A stretch of 64,000 bases of DNA from Gonapodya prolifera JEL478 (lineage: Eukaryota; Monoblepharomycota; Monoblepharidomycetes; Monoblepharidales; Gonapodyaceae). Positions 46,601 through 57,600 of the stretch are shown piece by piece (position 1 is the first letter of the stretch; each line of letters opens with the position of its first letter). The stretch covers positions 12,037-76,036 of the forward strand of contig KQ965757.1 in NCBI GenBank assembly GCA_001574975.1, read 5' to 3'. The notes beneath the pieces were generated by a model, which saw nothing but the letters and a program-made list of their open reading frames with translations, was not told the DNA's origin and made no database searches. The translations under genes were made by a program, and so were the position numbers.

Positions 46601-47596
46601 AGACGGGGGACAAGGTCTCTCGATGATCATCGCTCGGAAGCGTCGAGTGGTTACGAACAAGACCTTCCTGTCCTTGAGGAAGAGACCTTGACGGCGATGG
46701 CGTTAAACCGTGAGGACTCGAATATCAATACACATGTCACATGTTCAGGATACGTTGCGAAATTGTTTGACGGGATCTACGAGGAAACCATCTTGGATGA
46801 GGGCAGCAGTCTGGGCAAAACTTCAGAGAGACCCCAATCGCACCTTCACTGGATATCTGGACCGCTCAATGTAAAACGTATTGGGTCACGGAAGTCTTTC
46901 CATCGCAGTTCCGTTTATGCCGGTGACAGCACGTCACACCCACACTTGTATTCCGGTGAGCGTATCGTGATCACAGAAGCCGATGGTCGCCATCCGACCC
47001 GTGCTGTCGCAAAACGTCGACGGAGTAATGTTAAGTCGTGGCTTGCTCGAGCTCTGTTTTACGCCCCGAGACTGGCTTCTTCATTGAGCACTCCTGGATC
47101 ACGGAGCACAAGACAGTCCCAGGTTGATCCAACTGCTCCAACTGATGCTTGGAAGCTCCGAGTGCACTACGAGGGATTTAGTGAGAAGCATGACGAGTGG
47201 GTGGACGTTGGCGATCCGGATGGAATGGATGTCCGCCGATTTCGTACCTGGACTCTGGAGAAGGATATTGTGCGCATGGGCCCTCTCGGCGCTGAAGATT
47301 GCGAGAGTGCACCTGAAGATTTTGAATCTTTTATCAGACAAAGTGGTAAGCTCTTTGCATAAGATCTGAGATATGATCTGAGAGCCAATCCAACTAAAGT
47401 GTTTCCTTCCCTAGTCCCAATCAAGTACCAAAAGTCCGCATTGTCTGGTGTTCCTGTCGTGTTATCTGAACCACTTCGTTCATTTGCCTCCAATGACCGC
47501 CGCCGATCATCATCTGAGGAATCGACCACTGATGAATCTTCAATCGTAGGGACAGATGATTCTTCCTCCCTCACCAGTGAAAGCGAAAGCGATTAA
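40665..47596 (+). CDS. Giant RG-rich protein with chromo-barrel/Tudor-knot-like domain
   Basis: Five exons fit: 40665-41841, about 41905-42214, about 42435-45260, about 45331-47346 and about 47416-47596, giving roughly 2,170 residues. The N-terminus is arginine/glycine-rich (MSGRGRGRERG; GRGRGRGRGRG near 40800-40870), followed by an acidic Asp run. SNCTSFTIKWIDPDWNPRNG, then EPSYTVDLLPF across intron 1, resembles a fibronectin type III fold; HIEWVVEGRRKSGLVAGCEG to RGFVSGSP may be a second one. A second RG block lies at 44115-44286. Near the C-terminus WKLRVHYEGFSEKHDEWVDV (about 47150-47210) matches the chromo-barrel/Tudor-knot pattern of MRG15/Esa1/MSL3 proteins, preceded by basic KRRRSNVKSW. 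The rest is low-complexity Ser/Pro/acidic sequence. I do not know a named orthologue. RG blocks suggest RNA binding and arginine methylation; a chromatin role is inference. Confidence 0.68.
41012..41043 (+). repeat. GAC trinucleotide repeat (poly-Asp)
   Basis: About nine or ten GAC codons in frame encode a run of Asp in the acidic patch after the first RG block. Length variation would stay in frame. Confidence 0.85.
44115..44286 (+). repeat. Purine-rich coding minisatellite (RG/MG/TG repeats)
   Basis: Six-base units of the type GGAAGG/GGAAGA/GGGAAT are repeated about 28 times. They encode alternating Gly and Arg, then Gly-Met and Gly-Thr variants. The unit is a multiple of three, so expansion and contraction keep the frame. 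The strand is almost pure purine, so triplex or hairpin formation is possible. Confidence 0.85.
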
Positions 47597-47907
47597 TCGT
47601 GAAGCAAGGCAAATCATTATATCCATTGCTCATTGTAAATATTTTGTCAAGACTTGCATGCATGTATCAATCACACATTGAAGCTGACCATTTGTCGTGA
47701 CGAAATCATTCGTAAGAGGTTTATTGGGATGCCAGAAAGAGGTCAACCAAGGCGCAGGGCAAAAGCTTCCGTTTGCTTCCGGCGAACCGGTGCAAAGAAA
47801 TGAATCGGGTTGTGTTTTGCCGCAGAGCCGAGTCGCACTCTCCTGTTTGCAAGCTTCCGACTCCCTCCACCTTCCTAGTGGTATTCTCAGCACACCGTTC
47901 CGTCGTA
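47597..47907. promoter_or_regulatory. Promoter region of the first ANL gene
   Basis: About 310 bases between the RG-rich gene and the first AMP-forming ligase. No gene is seen. The sequence TTCTCAGCACACCGTTCCG just before the start could be part of a leader. Confidence 0.35.
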
Positions 47908-50705
47908 ATGGCCACACTGAGAGACGATTACACCGCCATCTCCAAACTAGTGCCGCACGGAACCCTTTATGAACTTTTCGACTCCATTGCAGACGAGCGA
48001 CCTGACGCCATCGCGCTTGTGGACGCCGAAGATGAAGCAGTCTTCTCATATGCCGAGGTTCGATCGATGAGCCGTCGCGCAGCAAATTTCCTGGTGTCGC
48101 AAGGGTGTCGACGGGGAGACAACGTCGTTTCCTGGCTCCCCAACTGCGTGGAGTCCGTCGCTTTGCATATTGCAGCAACGAGGCTGGGCGTTAACACCGT
48201 AGGGGTGGGCTTTCGCGTGCGGTGTAGACGTCTTGAGCGTCTCCATGGCTGAATCTCTTCCGGACAACTCAGATCAACACCAAGTTCCGAACTCTGGAAG
48301 CGGCCCACTTTTTCAAGTACAGTCGTCCTCCTCTTGTATTTATCATGAATGGATTCGCGGATACGGACTACGCTTCGTAAGTGGAGAGTTCGAGAGACGG
48401 TACCTTGTGTAACTCTCTCTCTCTGTCAGAATGGCGGAAGAAGCACGAGCCAATACCAATATGAAAATCATGTTGGTGTCGTAACATTCAAGGAATAAGT
48501 ATTGAAGCGGCTCGTACAACTATTATTCTTGTTTTCCCAGAAACGTCCGTGGCGCACCGACGAAAGTTTCAGGAGTGTTGTCCGTAGACAATTTTGATGC
48601 ATATCCCGAATCAGGGTCGCCATCGTGGGGCCGACCGGAAGATATGGCTGTCTCTTTTACGACATCGTGAGTTTTAATCACCTCGCACAAGAGCGGGATA
48701 TCATTTTCACATGAGTGGTGATGACAATCAACGTGTTTGATATATGTTCCTTCGATAGCGGAACCACGGGCCTTCCCAAACTCGCAACTCATGTATGTGC
48801 CTGGCGTGTTTTTTCAAGCGGAACGATTGTATGTGAGCCCCATTTCCAGGACCAACTAGCAATCGTTATGGAGGCAGCTATCTGCGCTAGGAACGGCCTT
48901 CGCATGGAGATACCGAAAAAGCCTGATATTGTGACAGGCGACCTAGCATCGCGGACGCCGAGGAAGTTTACCACCGATGCAATGCTTCTCACAAGTAAGC
49001 TACGAACGTAATACTCAAGCCCCCGATTCTTGATGGAAAACAATTTTCAGTCCCTAACTGCGGACTCTTTGGGCACGGAGGTGAGTGGTTATCATTCATT
49101 ACTATAGCTCTGGATTGAAAGAAATTAATGCCACAATCCTATCTTCAGTCCAATGGTCTCCCCTCATTGGTACCCGGTGTCCGGTTGTGTTTCTCCGTAA
49201 TTATACCCCTGAATCTTCGGCATACTTTGCGGAGGTGTGGGGTACAACGCACGTCGGGGCGCCTGACATAATCGTGGACGGGTTAATTGACTTTTTGGAC
49301 AAGGAGGCTACGTTTCATGGTCAGAAAGTGCACTGTCGGTTTGAGCGATGGAGAGAAGCACTGTATCCAAACTTCGTGAGTTGAAGATGCGACCGTGATC
49401 GCCAGGTGGGCTGGTGACCTCCTTGTGGTACATAACTAACGACTTCATGACTTACTACTCCATAACTAAATGCTCTTGATGAACCATGCAGATGGGTATT
49501 TCAGATCAAGTCACAGATGTGAGTATGTTCATGATACTGGCGATGGTCTAATGCCGAACTGACGTGATCTGATCGACAGAAACTTCATACTAAAACCAAA
49601 GACCGAATCTTGGGGTACGGATGCTATGGGTCCTCGTAAGTTATTCAGTCGTACCTCCATTAATTGTCTATAAGCACGCTAAAAATATCCCCTCCTCAGG
49701 GAAGTAATGTCTTACACCATGTGGTGAGACTTTGTTGTATCACCTTGTCCTGAGTATCATTCCACACATTCCACGCGAGCAGGCACCCATCGGACACCTC
49801 TTCTTTGCGAAAACGACCTGGCGGTAGACTCATCCACTCTGACTCGCAAGTGATCGCGTACCGTATATGTGACCCCGACACAGGGCTCGAAGTGGAACCT
49901 GGTCAGCCAGGAGAGCTCCAATCTCGAGGCCCTGGGGTACTGAACTGCTACTTGAACAACGACGAGGCAACACAAAAGGCGTTTGCGGTGGACAAAGAGG
50001 GGAGATCGTGGTACAAAACTGGTGTGTCACGTTTTCGATTGAGGGTTTGGGAATGCACACCATGACCCGCGACCGCGAATAACATCCGCAAACAGGCGAT
50101 ATGGCAATACAAGCATCCGGAGCAGACGGGAAGTTTATCGACCGCGCCTTTTTCTTCCTTGCTCGCATGGGAGACGCTCTGAGGGTGCGAGGCTAGTAAG
50201 TTTCAAAAGTCATTGATTTTTAAGTTTGAAGGGGCTAATCTCCAGCAATAATATGAAATTGTCTACAGCCTTACCAATCCTGAGGAAATAGAACTCGAGA
50301 TACGGGAGCATCCTCGAGTTGAAATGGCCCAAGTGGTCGGCGTTCCTGTTGAGGGATACGGTGACGTCCTGGTCGCCTTCGTCTCTCTCCACGACAAGTC
50401 TCGCCCGTTGAATGAAGTGGCGGCATCTAGCTTGGAAGCGGAACTTATTGAGCTGTGTAAGAAAAAGCTGGCAAAGTACAAGGTTCCGACAAAGGTTCAT
50501 TTCGTGACCGAGTGGCCATTGACGATGTGAGTTTTTATGACGTGTTGCTCTTTGCGGAGCATTTCTCTTGGCCTTGCGATTGAGGGTATCTCTTGCCAGT
50601 GGTCCGAATGGAGCGAAGATCCAAAAAGTGAAACTGAGAGAAACGGCCAAAACGCTGCCAATGACCTTGGGCAACCGTCCGGGCGCAGGGAAAGCGAAGT
50701 TGTGA
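47908..50705 (+). CDS. AMP-forming acyl-CoA synthetase-like enzyme (ANL), copy 1
   Basis: Member of the adenylate-forming superfamily; it would activate a carboxylic acid with ATP and transfer it to CoA. Start at 47908: MATLRDDYTAISKLVPHGTL. Then YAEVRSMSRRAANFLVSQGC, VVSWLPNCVESVALHIAATR, and after introns NTKFRTLEAAHFFKYSRPP, DNFDAYPESGSPSWGRPEDM and FTTSGTTGLPKLATH, the phosphate-binding motif (spliced across 48669-48759). Later exons give SPLIGTRCPVVFLRNYTPES, a Gly-Tyr-Gly-Ser-Ser-Glu motif, CDPDTGLEVEPGQPGELQ, SWYKTGDM, ARMGDALRVRGYLTNPEEIE, and GPNGAKIQKVKLRE with the catalytic lysine. About twelve short introns. One donor is GTTGGT (48475) where copies 2 and 3 have GTAAGT and GTACGT. 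The substrate is unknown. It looks complete. Confidence 0.85.
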
Positions 50706-50937
50706 ACATTACCAAACATAGTCACGTAATATGGAGGAAAGGCAATGGATGATATCACTGACCATGTACATTGGATGTATTGGCAAAGACTCCATTGATA
50801 ATGTTCATTTGATCATTCTCTCTTTAGTTTAGTGAGTCGGAAACACTTTTCAGCCGGGCCGATTCGCTGCCTCTGCAAACCCCGCGGAAGAGCACCAAAT
50901 CGCTTCTATCCGCGTTCTACACCAAAATCTTTTCGTG
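50706..50937. promoter_or_regulatory. Spacer and promoter between ANL copies 1 and 2
   Basis: 232 bases between the stop of copy 1 and the start of copy 2. It must hold a terminator and a promoter. No motif is assigned. Confidence 0.35.
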
Positions 50938-53750
50938 ATGGCTACCTTGAGGGACGACAAAGACGCAATCTCCAAACTAGTCACTCACGGAACGCTGTAT
51001 GAGCTGTTCGACTCCATTGCCGACGAGCGCCCGAACGCCATCGCGCTTGTGGACGCCGAAGATGAAGCCATCTTCTCATACGCAGAGGTTCGATCGATGA
51101 GTAGGCGGGCAGCAAATTTCCTGGTGGCACAAGGGTGTCGCAGGGGAGACAATGTCGTTTCCTGGCTCCCCAACTGCGTGGAGTCCATCGCCTTGCACAT
51201 TGCGGCCACAAGACTGGGCGTTAACACCGTAGGGGTGCGTTTTTGCGTGTGGTGTAGATGTTTTGAGCGTCTCCGTGGCTGAATCTTTTCCTGGACGACT
51301 CAGATCAACACCAAGTTCCGAACTCTAGAGGCGGCTCACTTTTTCAAGTATAGCCGTCCTCCGGCTGTGTTTGTCATGAACGGATTCGCGGATACGGACT
51401 ACGCTTCGTAAGTGTTGTGTTGATCCGCATTGTTGGTTTCGCCTCCTCAAAAGTTTGCCACGACTTTTTCCTTGTATGACATGCTCTCTCTCTCGAAGAA
51501 TGGCGGAAGAAGCGCGAGTCAATTCCAATATGAAAATTATGTAAGTGTTAATATAGAACCAGCTAAAAGTTCAGCTCCAATCGTCTTCTATCCCCCAGAA
51601 ACATCCGGGGCTTACCTTCGAACGTCCCTGGAGTGCTTTCTCTCGACAACTTTGATGCATACCCCGAGACAGGGTATCCTTCCTGGGGCCAGCCAGAAGA
51701 CTTGGCTGTCTGTTTTACAACTTCGTGAGCTCCATTCTGTGCTTCCCAAATATAATCTCATCTGAAAGCTTAACACGGACACCGCCGCAATGCAAACGCA
51801 GAGGTACTACAGGTCTTCCGAAGTTGGCGGCTCACGTAAGTCCTTTCAAACTTTTGATTGTACAATCGTCTCGTCGAGCTCATCATGTTGACATCGTCTT
51901 CCATTAAAAGGATCAATTGGCCATCGTCCTCTCCGCAACCCTTGTTGGACAAAATGCTCTACGACTAAAGGCCCCTCAAAACCCAGATGTCGTCTCTGAT
52001 GATCCTGCCTCTCGAAAACCTAGAAAATTGACTACGGCGGCGATGCTTCTCACTAGTGAGCTGTCGTCCTAGTTGGTACAACTGATATTAGCCAAACTAT
52101 CGAATTTTTTCATTTTAGTTCCAAATTGCGGTCTTTTTGGTCACGCAGGTGTGTGTCGACATATTTGCCTCTCACTTCATTGGAAAGCTTCTTCACCCAC
52201 AACCAATGATTTCACGCTCGGATATCCGTTCGCACCCAGTGCAATGGTCCCCTCTTATTGGTGTGCGAAGTCCGGTTGTGTTTATTCGAACCTACAACCC
52301 GGAACACACGGCATTCTTTGCCGAGGTGTGGGGCACAACAAATATTGGGGCGCCAGACATCATTGTGGACGGGTTGGCTGATTACATTGGGAAGGAAGCT
52401 ACCTTCAAGGGCAAAAAGGTTATGTGTCGACTTGAAAGGTGGAAGGAGGCGTGGTATCCGAATTTTGTGAGTTCGGAGCAAAAACGTCCGGAAATTTGTG
52501 GTTGAGTTCGTGCTAATGACAAATATTGGTTTCTTAGATGGGCATCGCGGAACAAGTCACCGATGTGAGACCAAAATCTGTGATTCCTCCGTCAGAAGCA
52601 GTGTGTCACGTTCTTTTTGGCACCAGAAATTGCAACTCACAACAAATGGCCGCACGATTGGATATGGCTGCTACGGGTCTTCGTACGTCTTTTGCCTTGC
52701 GTTTTCGATTGATATTACATGCAGTTTATTCAGTCTGCGTTCTTCTTAGTGAGGTTATGGCATATTCCATGTGGTAGGTTTTTGTTTCACTTACACCGAT
52801 TTCGCGGCTCCAACAAAAGACGGTATGAAAGGCCAGCCCCTGATTTCTCCGCCCTCCGCAAAAGACCAGGTGGTCGCCTCATCCACTCCGACCCACGGGT
52901 CATAGCGCAGCGGATTTGCGACCCTGACACAGGACTTGAGGTTGAACCAGGCCAGCCGGGCGAGCTCCAAGCACGAGGCCCGGGGGTGCTCAACGTCTAT
53001 TTGAACAACGACGAGGCGACGAAAAAAGCGTTTGCGCTAGATAAAGAGGGCCGGTCGTGGTATAAGACAGGTGCGTCTGCAATTGCTTTTGAATTACGAA
53101 CTCAAACTGCAACGACACCGATTGCACCCATGAACAGGTGACATGGTAGTTCAGGCTTCTGGCCCAGATGGAAAGTTTGTGGACCGTGCTTTCTTCTTCC
53201 TTGCGCGGATGGGGGACGCACTTAGAGTCCGAGGCTAGTGAGTTTCAAGTTATTGATTAATTTTGTGATCTCAGTAACCTGACGTCAAAATTCCCGCAGC
53301 CTCACCAACCCCGAAGAGATAGAGCTCGAGATACGGGAGCATCCTCACGTCGAAATGGCCCAAGTTGTCGGCGTCCCAGTTGAAGGATATGGCGATGTGC
53401 TGGTCGCCTTTGTGTCGCTCCATGACAAATCGTGCTCGCTGAATGAAGTGGAGGCATCTAGGCTCGAAGAGGAACTGATTGACCTGTGCAAGCAGAAGCT
53501 GGCAAAGTACAAGGTTCCTACGAAATTTCATTTTGTAACTGAGTGGCCATTGACCATGTGAGTTTGAGTCACATGACGTTGCGTTCTCAACGATCACTTC
53601 TTTGGTTCGTTTGAAAATGTTCTCGCTTTTTACAGTGGTCCGAATGGCGCCAAGATTCAGAAAGTCAAACTGCGAGAAACTGCCAAATCATTGCCGATGA
53701 ATTTAGGAAACCGTCCGGGCGCAGGAAAAGGAGCGCCAGCAAAGTTGTAA
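50938..53750 (+). CDS. AMP-forming acyl-CoA synthetase-like enzyme (ANL), copy 2
   Basis: Close tandem paralogue of copy 1 with the same exon pattern. Start at 50938: MATLRDDKDAISKLVTHGTL. Landmarks: VVSWLPNCVESIALHIAATR, INTKFRTLEAAHFFKYSRPP, NIRGLPSNVPGVLSLDNFDA, SGTTGLPKLAAH (spliced near 51726-51805), DQLAIVLSATLVGQNALRLK, SPLIGVRSPVVFIRTYNPEH, FFAEVWGTTNIGAPDIIVDG, then CDPDTGLEVEPGQPGELQAR, GPGVLNVYLNNDEATKKAFA, SWYKTGDM, RMGDALRVRGYLTNPEEIEL and GPNGAKIQKVKLRETAKSLP with the catalytic Lys. Stop at 53748-53750 after PGAGKGAPAKL. All motifs and splice sites look sound. The first exon differs from copy 1 at only a few residues, so duplication is recent or gene conversion is active. The substrate is unknown. 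Confidence 0.86.
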
Positions 53751-54177
53751 AAATCATGAAAGCTGGTCTGATATTGGAGTCGCCCCATGTTATATTAGTC
53801 ACGTAAATGTAGAAAGAAAAGTAAACTTATGATGTCACCAATTGAACTAGTGAACTGCTACCTCTTGCTATAGCTTCATCCAAGTCGACCTCATTATTAT
53901 TCGCAAAAGCTGCGATTTGTTGGGATGTAATGGCTTTCTCGCATGATCTTTGTACCCTCGTGTCACGCGATGCCCGTCCCACCGAAACACGTGTTGGCAT
54001 CCATGTCCCGTGCACTCGTTTGTCTCCAGTATATTATGTAGTTTGCTCGGGCTCCTGAGTCGCTGAGTCAGATCGAAAACATTGTTACCCTTCACCCTTC
54101 GATCCTTGCATCCTCCTCACTTTGGAAGGGCATATTCTGTCGACTCCGTCCACATTTTTAACCGCAATCTCTCCGCG
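53751..54177. promoter_or_regulatory. Spacer between ANL copies 2 and 3
   Basis: About 430 bases without a recognised gene. A minus-strand frame (53827-54015) has no known domain. It should contain the promoter of copy 3. Confidence 0.35.
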
Positions 54178-55790
54178 ATGACCACGCTGAGAGACGATTA
54201 CACCGCCATCTCGAAACTAGTCCCGCACGCCACACTTTATGAGCTTTTCAACTCCATCGCCGACGAACGGCCAAACGCCATCGCTCTCGTGGACGCCGAG
54301 GATGAAGCCATCTTCTCATATGCGGAGGTTCGATCGATGAGCAGGCGGGCTGCAACTTTCCTGGTGGCGCAAGGTTGTCGACGGTGAGACATTCCTGTTT
54401 CCTGGCTCCCCAACTGCGTGGAGTCCATCGCCTTGCACATCGCAGCGACGAGACTGGGCGCTAACACCGTCGGGGTGGGTTTTCGCGTGCAGTGCAGACG
54501 TCTGAGCGTCTAAATAATGGCTGAATCATTTTCTAGACGACTCAGGTCAACACCAAGTTCCGAACTCTGGAAGCGGCCCATTTTTCAAGCTTAGTCCCCT
54601 ACTCTTGTGTTTCTTATGAATGGGTTCGCGGATACAGACTATGCTTCGTAAGTGGGGAGTTCGACATTCTGGTCGATCGCGAATGAGCTCACGAAACAAC
54701 CTTACCTTCTCGCTATCAGGATGGCGGAAGAAGCACGATTCAATGCCAACATGAAAGTTATGTACGTGTCGTTTCAAGTTTTAAATCAAATTCGGATCCT
54801 GAATCGTCCTGTAATTTTGTTGTTCGCAGAAACATCCGCGGCTCACCATCGAAATATCCGGAGTGCTGCCTCTCAGCGACTTTGATGCCTTCCCCGAAAG
54901 TGGGTCGCCATCGTGGGGCCGACCGGAAGACATGGCTGTCTCTTTTACAACCTCGTGAGCTTCTGTTCCAATAGAATGCTCTCATCTCAAAGCTTGAACG
55001 GGCATCACTGCAACGCATGTATAGAAGTAGCACCGGCCTTCCCAAGTTGGCGACTCACGTGAGTGCTTTTAAAGGTATGGGCCCAGACAGTACTAAAACG
55101 GTCCCATTTCTACTTCATCGTGTTCTGTATGATAGGATCAACTTGCCATTGTCCTCTCCGCGGCACTGGTTGGGCTGTATGCTCTGCGGCTAAAGCCCTC
55201 TCAAAACCCAGACACCGTCACATCTGATCCTAACTCTCGACAACCGAGAAAATTGACTACGGCGGCGAATCTTCTCACGAGTGAGTCTTGGTGCGAGCTA
55301 TAGAGGCAAAACGCTTTGTCGTTGCCTCGCGTTTTTTTAATGTAGTCCCAACTTGCGGTCTTTTTGGTCATTCAGGTGTGTTGTGTCGCAACTTTGAACG
55401 AATCTCCACGTCATCCCAAACCCAATCATTTACCCTGTCATTCAAACAAACCACAAACAGTCCAATGGTCACCACTATTTGGCGCACGAACTCCAATAGT
55501 TTTCCTTCGAACATTTACCCCGGAACACACCGCGTACTTTGCCGAGGTCTGGGGTACTACAAATCGCCGCGCCAGATATTATCGTGGACGGGTTGGTTGA
55601 TTATATAGGGACAAAGGCAACTTTTAAAGGCAAGAAGGTCCTGTGCCGTCTTGAGAAGTGGATAGAAGCATGGTATCCGAACTTTGTGAGTTCTGAGCGA
55701 AAACGTATTGACGTTGGACGGGATGAGATTTGGCTGAGTGCAAATCGAAGATGGGAATCGCAGAGCAATTGACTGACGTGAGGAAAATTG
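54178..55790 (+). pseudogene. ANL acyl-CoA synthetase-like, copy 3, truncated
   Basis: Third tandem copy. The start at 54178 reads MTTLRDDYTAISKLVPHATL and keeps the family's first exon, but a TGA (54385-54387) replaces the Gly of the Arg-Gly-Asp stretch after LVAQGCRR. Downstream exons are still recognisable: GFADTDYAS, SDFDAFPESGSPSWGRPEDM, then a damaged core motif where Ser-Gly-Thr-Thr-Gly reads Ser-Ser-Ser-Thr-Gly, LPKLATH, IVLSAALVGLYALRLKPSQN, and EHTAYFAEVWGTTN with a frame change nearby. Similarity ends near 55790 after MGIAEQLTDV, at the point where the next exon should begin. The C-terminal third is missing here. The inverted piece at 56991-57600 covers just the following part and could be its displaced remainder. 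Confidence 0.8.
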
Positions 55791-55899
55791 ATGATTCTCT
55801 GCTCTCGCGCTTTCGTTTCATCAAGTGTGGCATAATTGATCACACTTTGTCAGGAATCTCGGAATTAAAATCGGGGAATTGAGATATCAGGACGCCGAC

Positions 55900-56990
55900 C
55901 CAACTTCTTGACATGCCTTTCCCTGTTCTCAGATGCGCCCGCTCCACCTTACATCGCTCGATCGGATCCAAACCAATCCCGGCGCACCGTCGTAGAACAC
56001 TCAATGACCACCCCCGATCCTACGAACCCCCCCGCCCGTGTCACCAACAACACCGTGGGACTCGAAAACCACGAAAGCGAGTCCTAAAGTGCCAACGTGG
56101 GGCTATTGGAGGGCGTTGACTTTGAGAATGGAGACGTCGACCACCTCCAACAACCCCACGCTGGAAATCGAAGATACAAGGCCAGTCCGATCAGAATCCG
56201 TTGCGTAGTTGTGGTGAAACCTTGATTGAAACACAGCAGCAGCAGGAGCGGGAGCGGGACGCGCCTGCGAACTTGGGTGTCCTGCGATTTCAAACACTCA
56301 AAGATCCCCATCCGTCCAGAGCATATGCAAAATCCCCTCACCGGCACTGAGCCCGATCTCATACATGTCTCGAGGCGTGTAAGTCGTACATCAGCTGGGG
56401 ACGAACGGCAGTGGCCGGGGCCGGTGCAGATTGATTCAACCCCAACCCCCGTGGCGGCGCTTATACGTACCGTGCGTCCGCAGAGAAGGAGCATCGCCGT
56501 TTCTTGTTGGAAGGAGGCGAGGCCTCGAGAAAGAGCGGCGTTTTCGTACGATAGAGCGGGTGCGGGGTTGGGGTGCTCACGGGGCCTGTTCAAAGGGGGC
56601 GACACGAAGGAAATCTCAGCTCCGAGCCCGCGCGGATGGGTAAGCGATGTGGCGGCTTGGGTTTCGAGGACCCGGGTGCCGACTTGCAGCTCGATGTTGT
56701 GATGCTCTGACGCCCCTGATTTCCTGAATATGCAGCAACGCTTTAAGATTGAAAGGACGATAATTTGACAAACAACGTGTGTTGGAACCCACCTTTCGGC
56801 AACTGCAAGTTCCGCTTCCGCAACGACACGATCTTCCCCAAGTGCCGCGCGAATCTCACGGTGCTCCGCCTTCGTCTCCGTTGCGGGTATCGCCGTAACC
56901 CTCGTACTGAGACTCTTGTCGATCACCTTCGTGATATGAACAAGGAGAAGTCGCATGATGTCGACAATGCACTGGTACACAACAACCTCA
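55900..56990 (-). CDS. Unrecognised multi-exon frame beside the inverted ANL piece
   Basis: Not recognised. Protein-like exons on the minus strand: IVDIMRLLLVHITKVIDKSL, STRVTAIPATETKAEHREIR and AALGEDRVVAEAELAVAER (about 56974-56768), ending at a GTGGGT donor, then after an acceptor EHHNIELQVGTRVLETQAAT, EISFVSPPLN and LSYENAALSRGLASFQQETA (about 56695-56470), then RDMYEIGLSAGEGILHML in one frame (about 56370-56310). The first exon starts right after a 25-base GT...AG unit that follows the inverted ANL fragment, so the two might be spliced together. Later frames break up toward 55900. It may be a partial gene carried along by a rearrangement. Confidence 0.35.
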
Positions 56991-57600
56991 ACTCACTAGC
57001 CTCGTACTCTGAGTGCGTCACTCATCCGCCCAAGGAGAAAAATAGTACGGTCTTCAAACTTTCCATCTGGGCCGGAAGCCTGAACGACTATGTCACCTAT
57101 TTGGGGGTGCATTTCGTCGTTATTCAGGTAGAAGTTGAGAACTCCCGGACTTCGCGCTTGGAGCTCCCCTGGCTGGCCGGGTTCCACCTCAAGGACACGA
57201 GGTCGTGTCCGGATCGCAGATTTGCAGCGCAATCACTCTCGGGCCTGGGTGGACGAGACGACCACCCTGATTTTTACGCAGGTTGGAGTGGTCGGAAGGT
57301 GGCCTAACATCGCAATTCAAACGGCCGCTGTTTGTCGAAACTGCCCGATGTCGAGCCGAACATGAGACGTCGAGGTACTTGACACAGTGAATAAAGCATG
57401 ACCTCACTAAATAAGAACACAAAAGTGATGACCATGAGCGGTAATTGCAAAAGCAAACGAAGACGTACGAAGAACCGTAGCTGACATATCCAACAGTGCG
57501 ACCGTTCGTCTTCTGGTGCAATTTCTGCGGAATATGTACTTCCGACCAATTAAATTTGGCCGCCCCCAAAAGAGGCCCTTCACAGCACTGCTCGTGGTTG
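56991..57600 (-). pseudogene. Inverted fragment of an ANL acyl-CoA synthetase gene
   Basis: On the minus strand, homology to the C-terminal middle part of copies 1-3: LHQKTNGRTVGYVSYGSS (about 57530-57480), LRKNQGGRLVHPGPRVIALQ, ICDPDT, then LEVEPGQPGELQARSPGVLN, FYLNNDE, GDIVVQASGPDGKFEDRTIF and RMSDALRVRG (to about 57000). The SWYKTG part is deleted between NNDE and GDIVVQ, and frames shift. The fragment stops at the same intron that follows RVRGY in the intact copies. Orientation is opposite to the tandem array. It is either the displaced 3' half of copy 3 or the remnant of a fourth copy. Confidence 0.8.
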
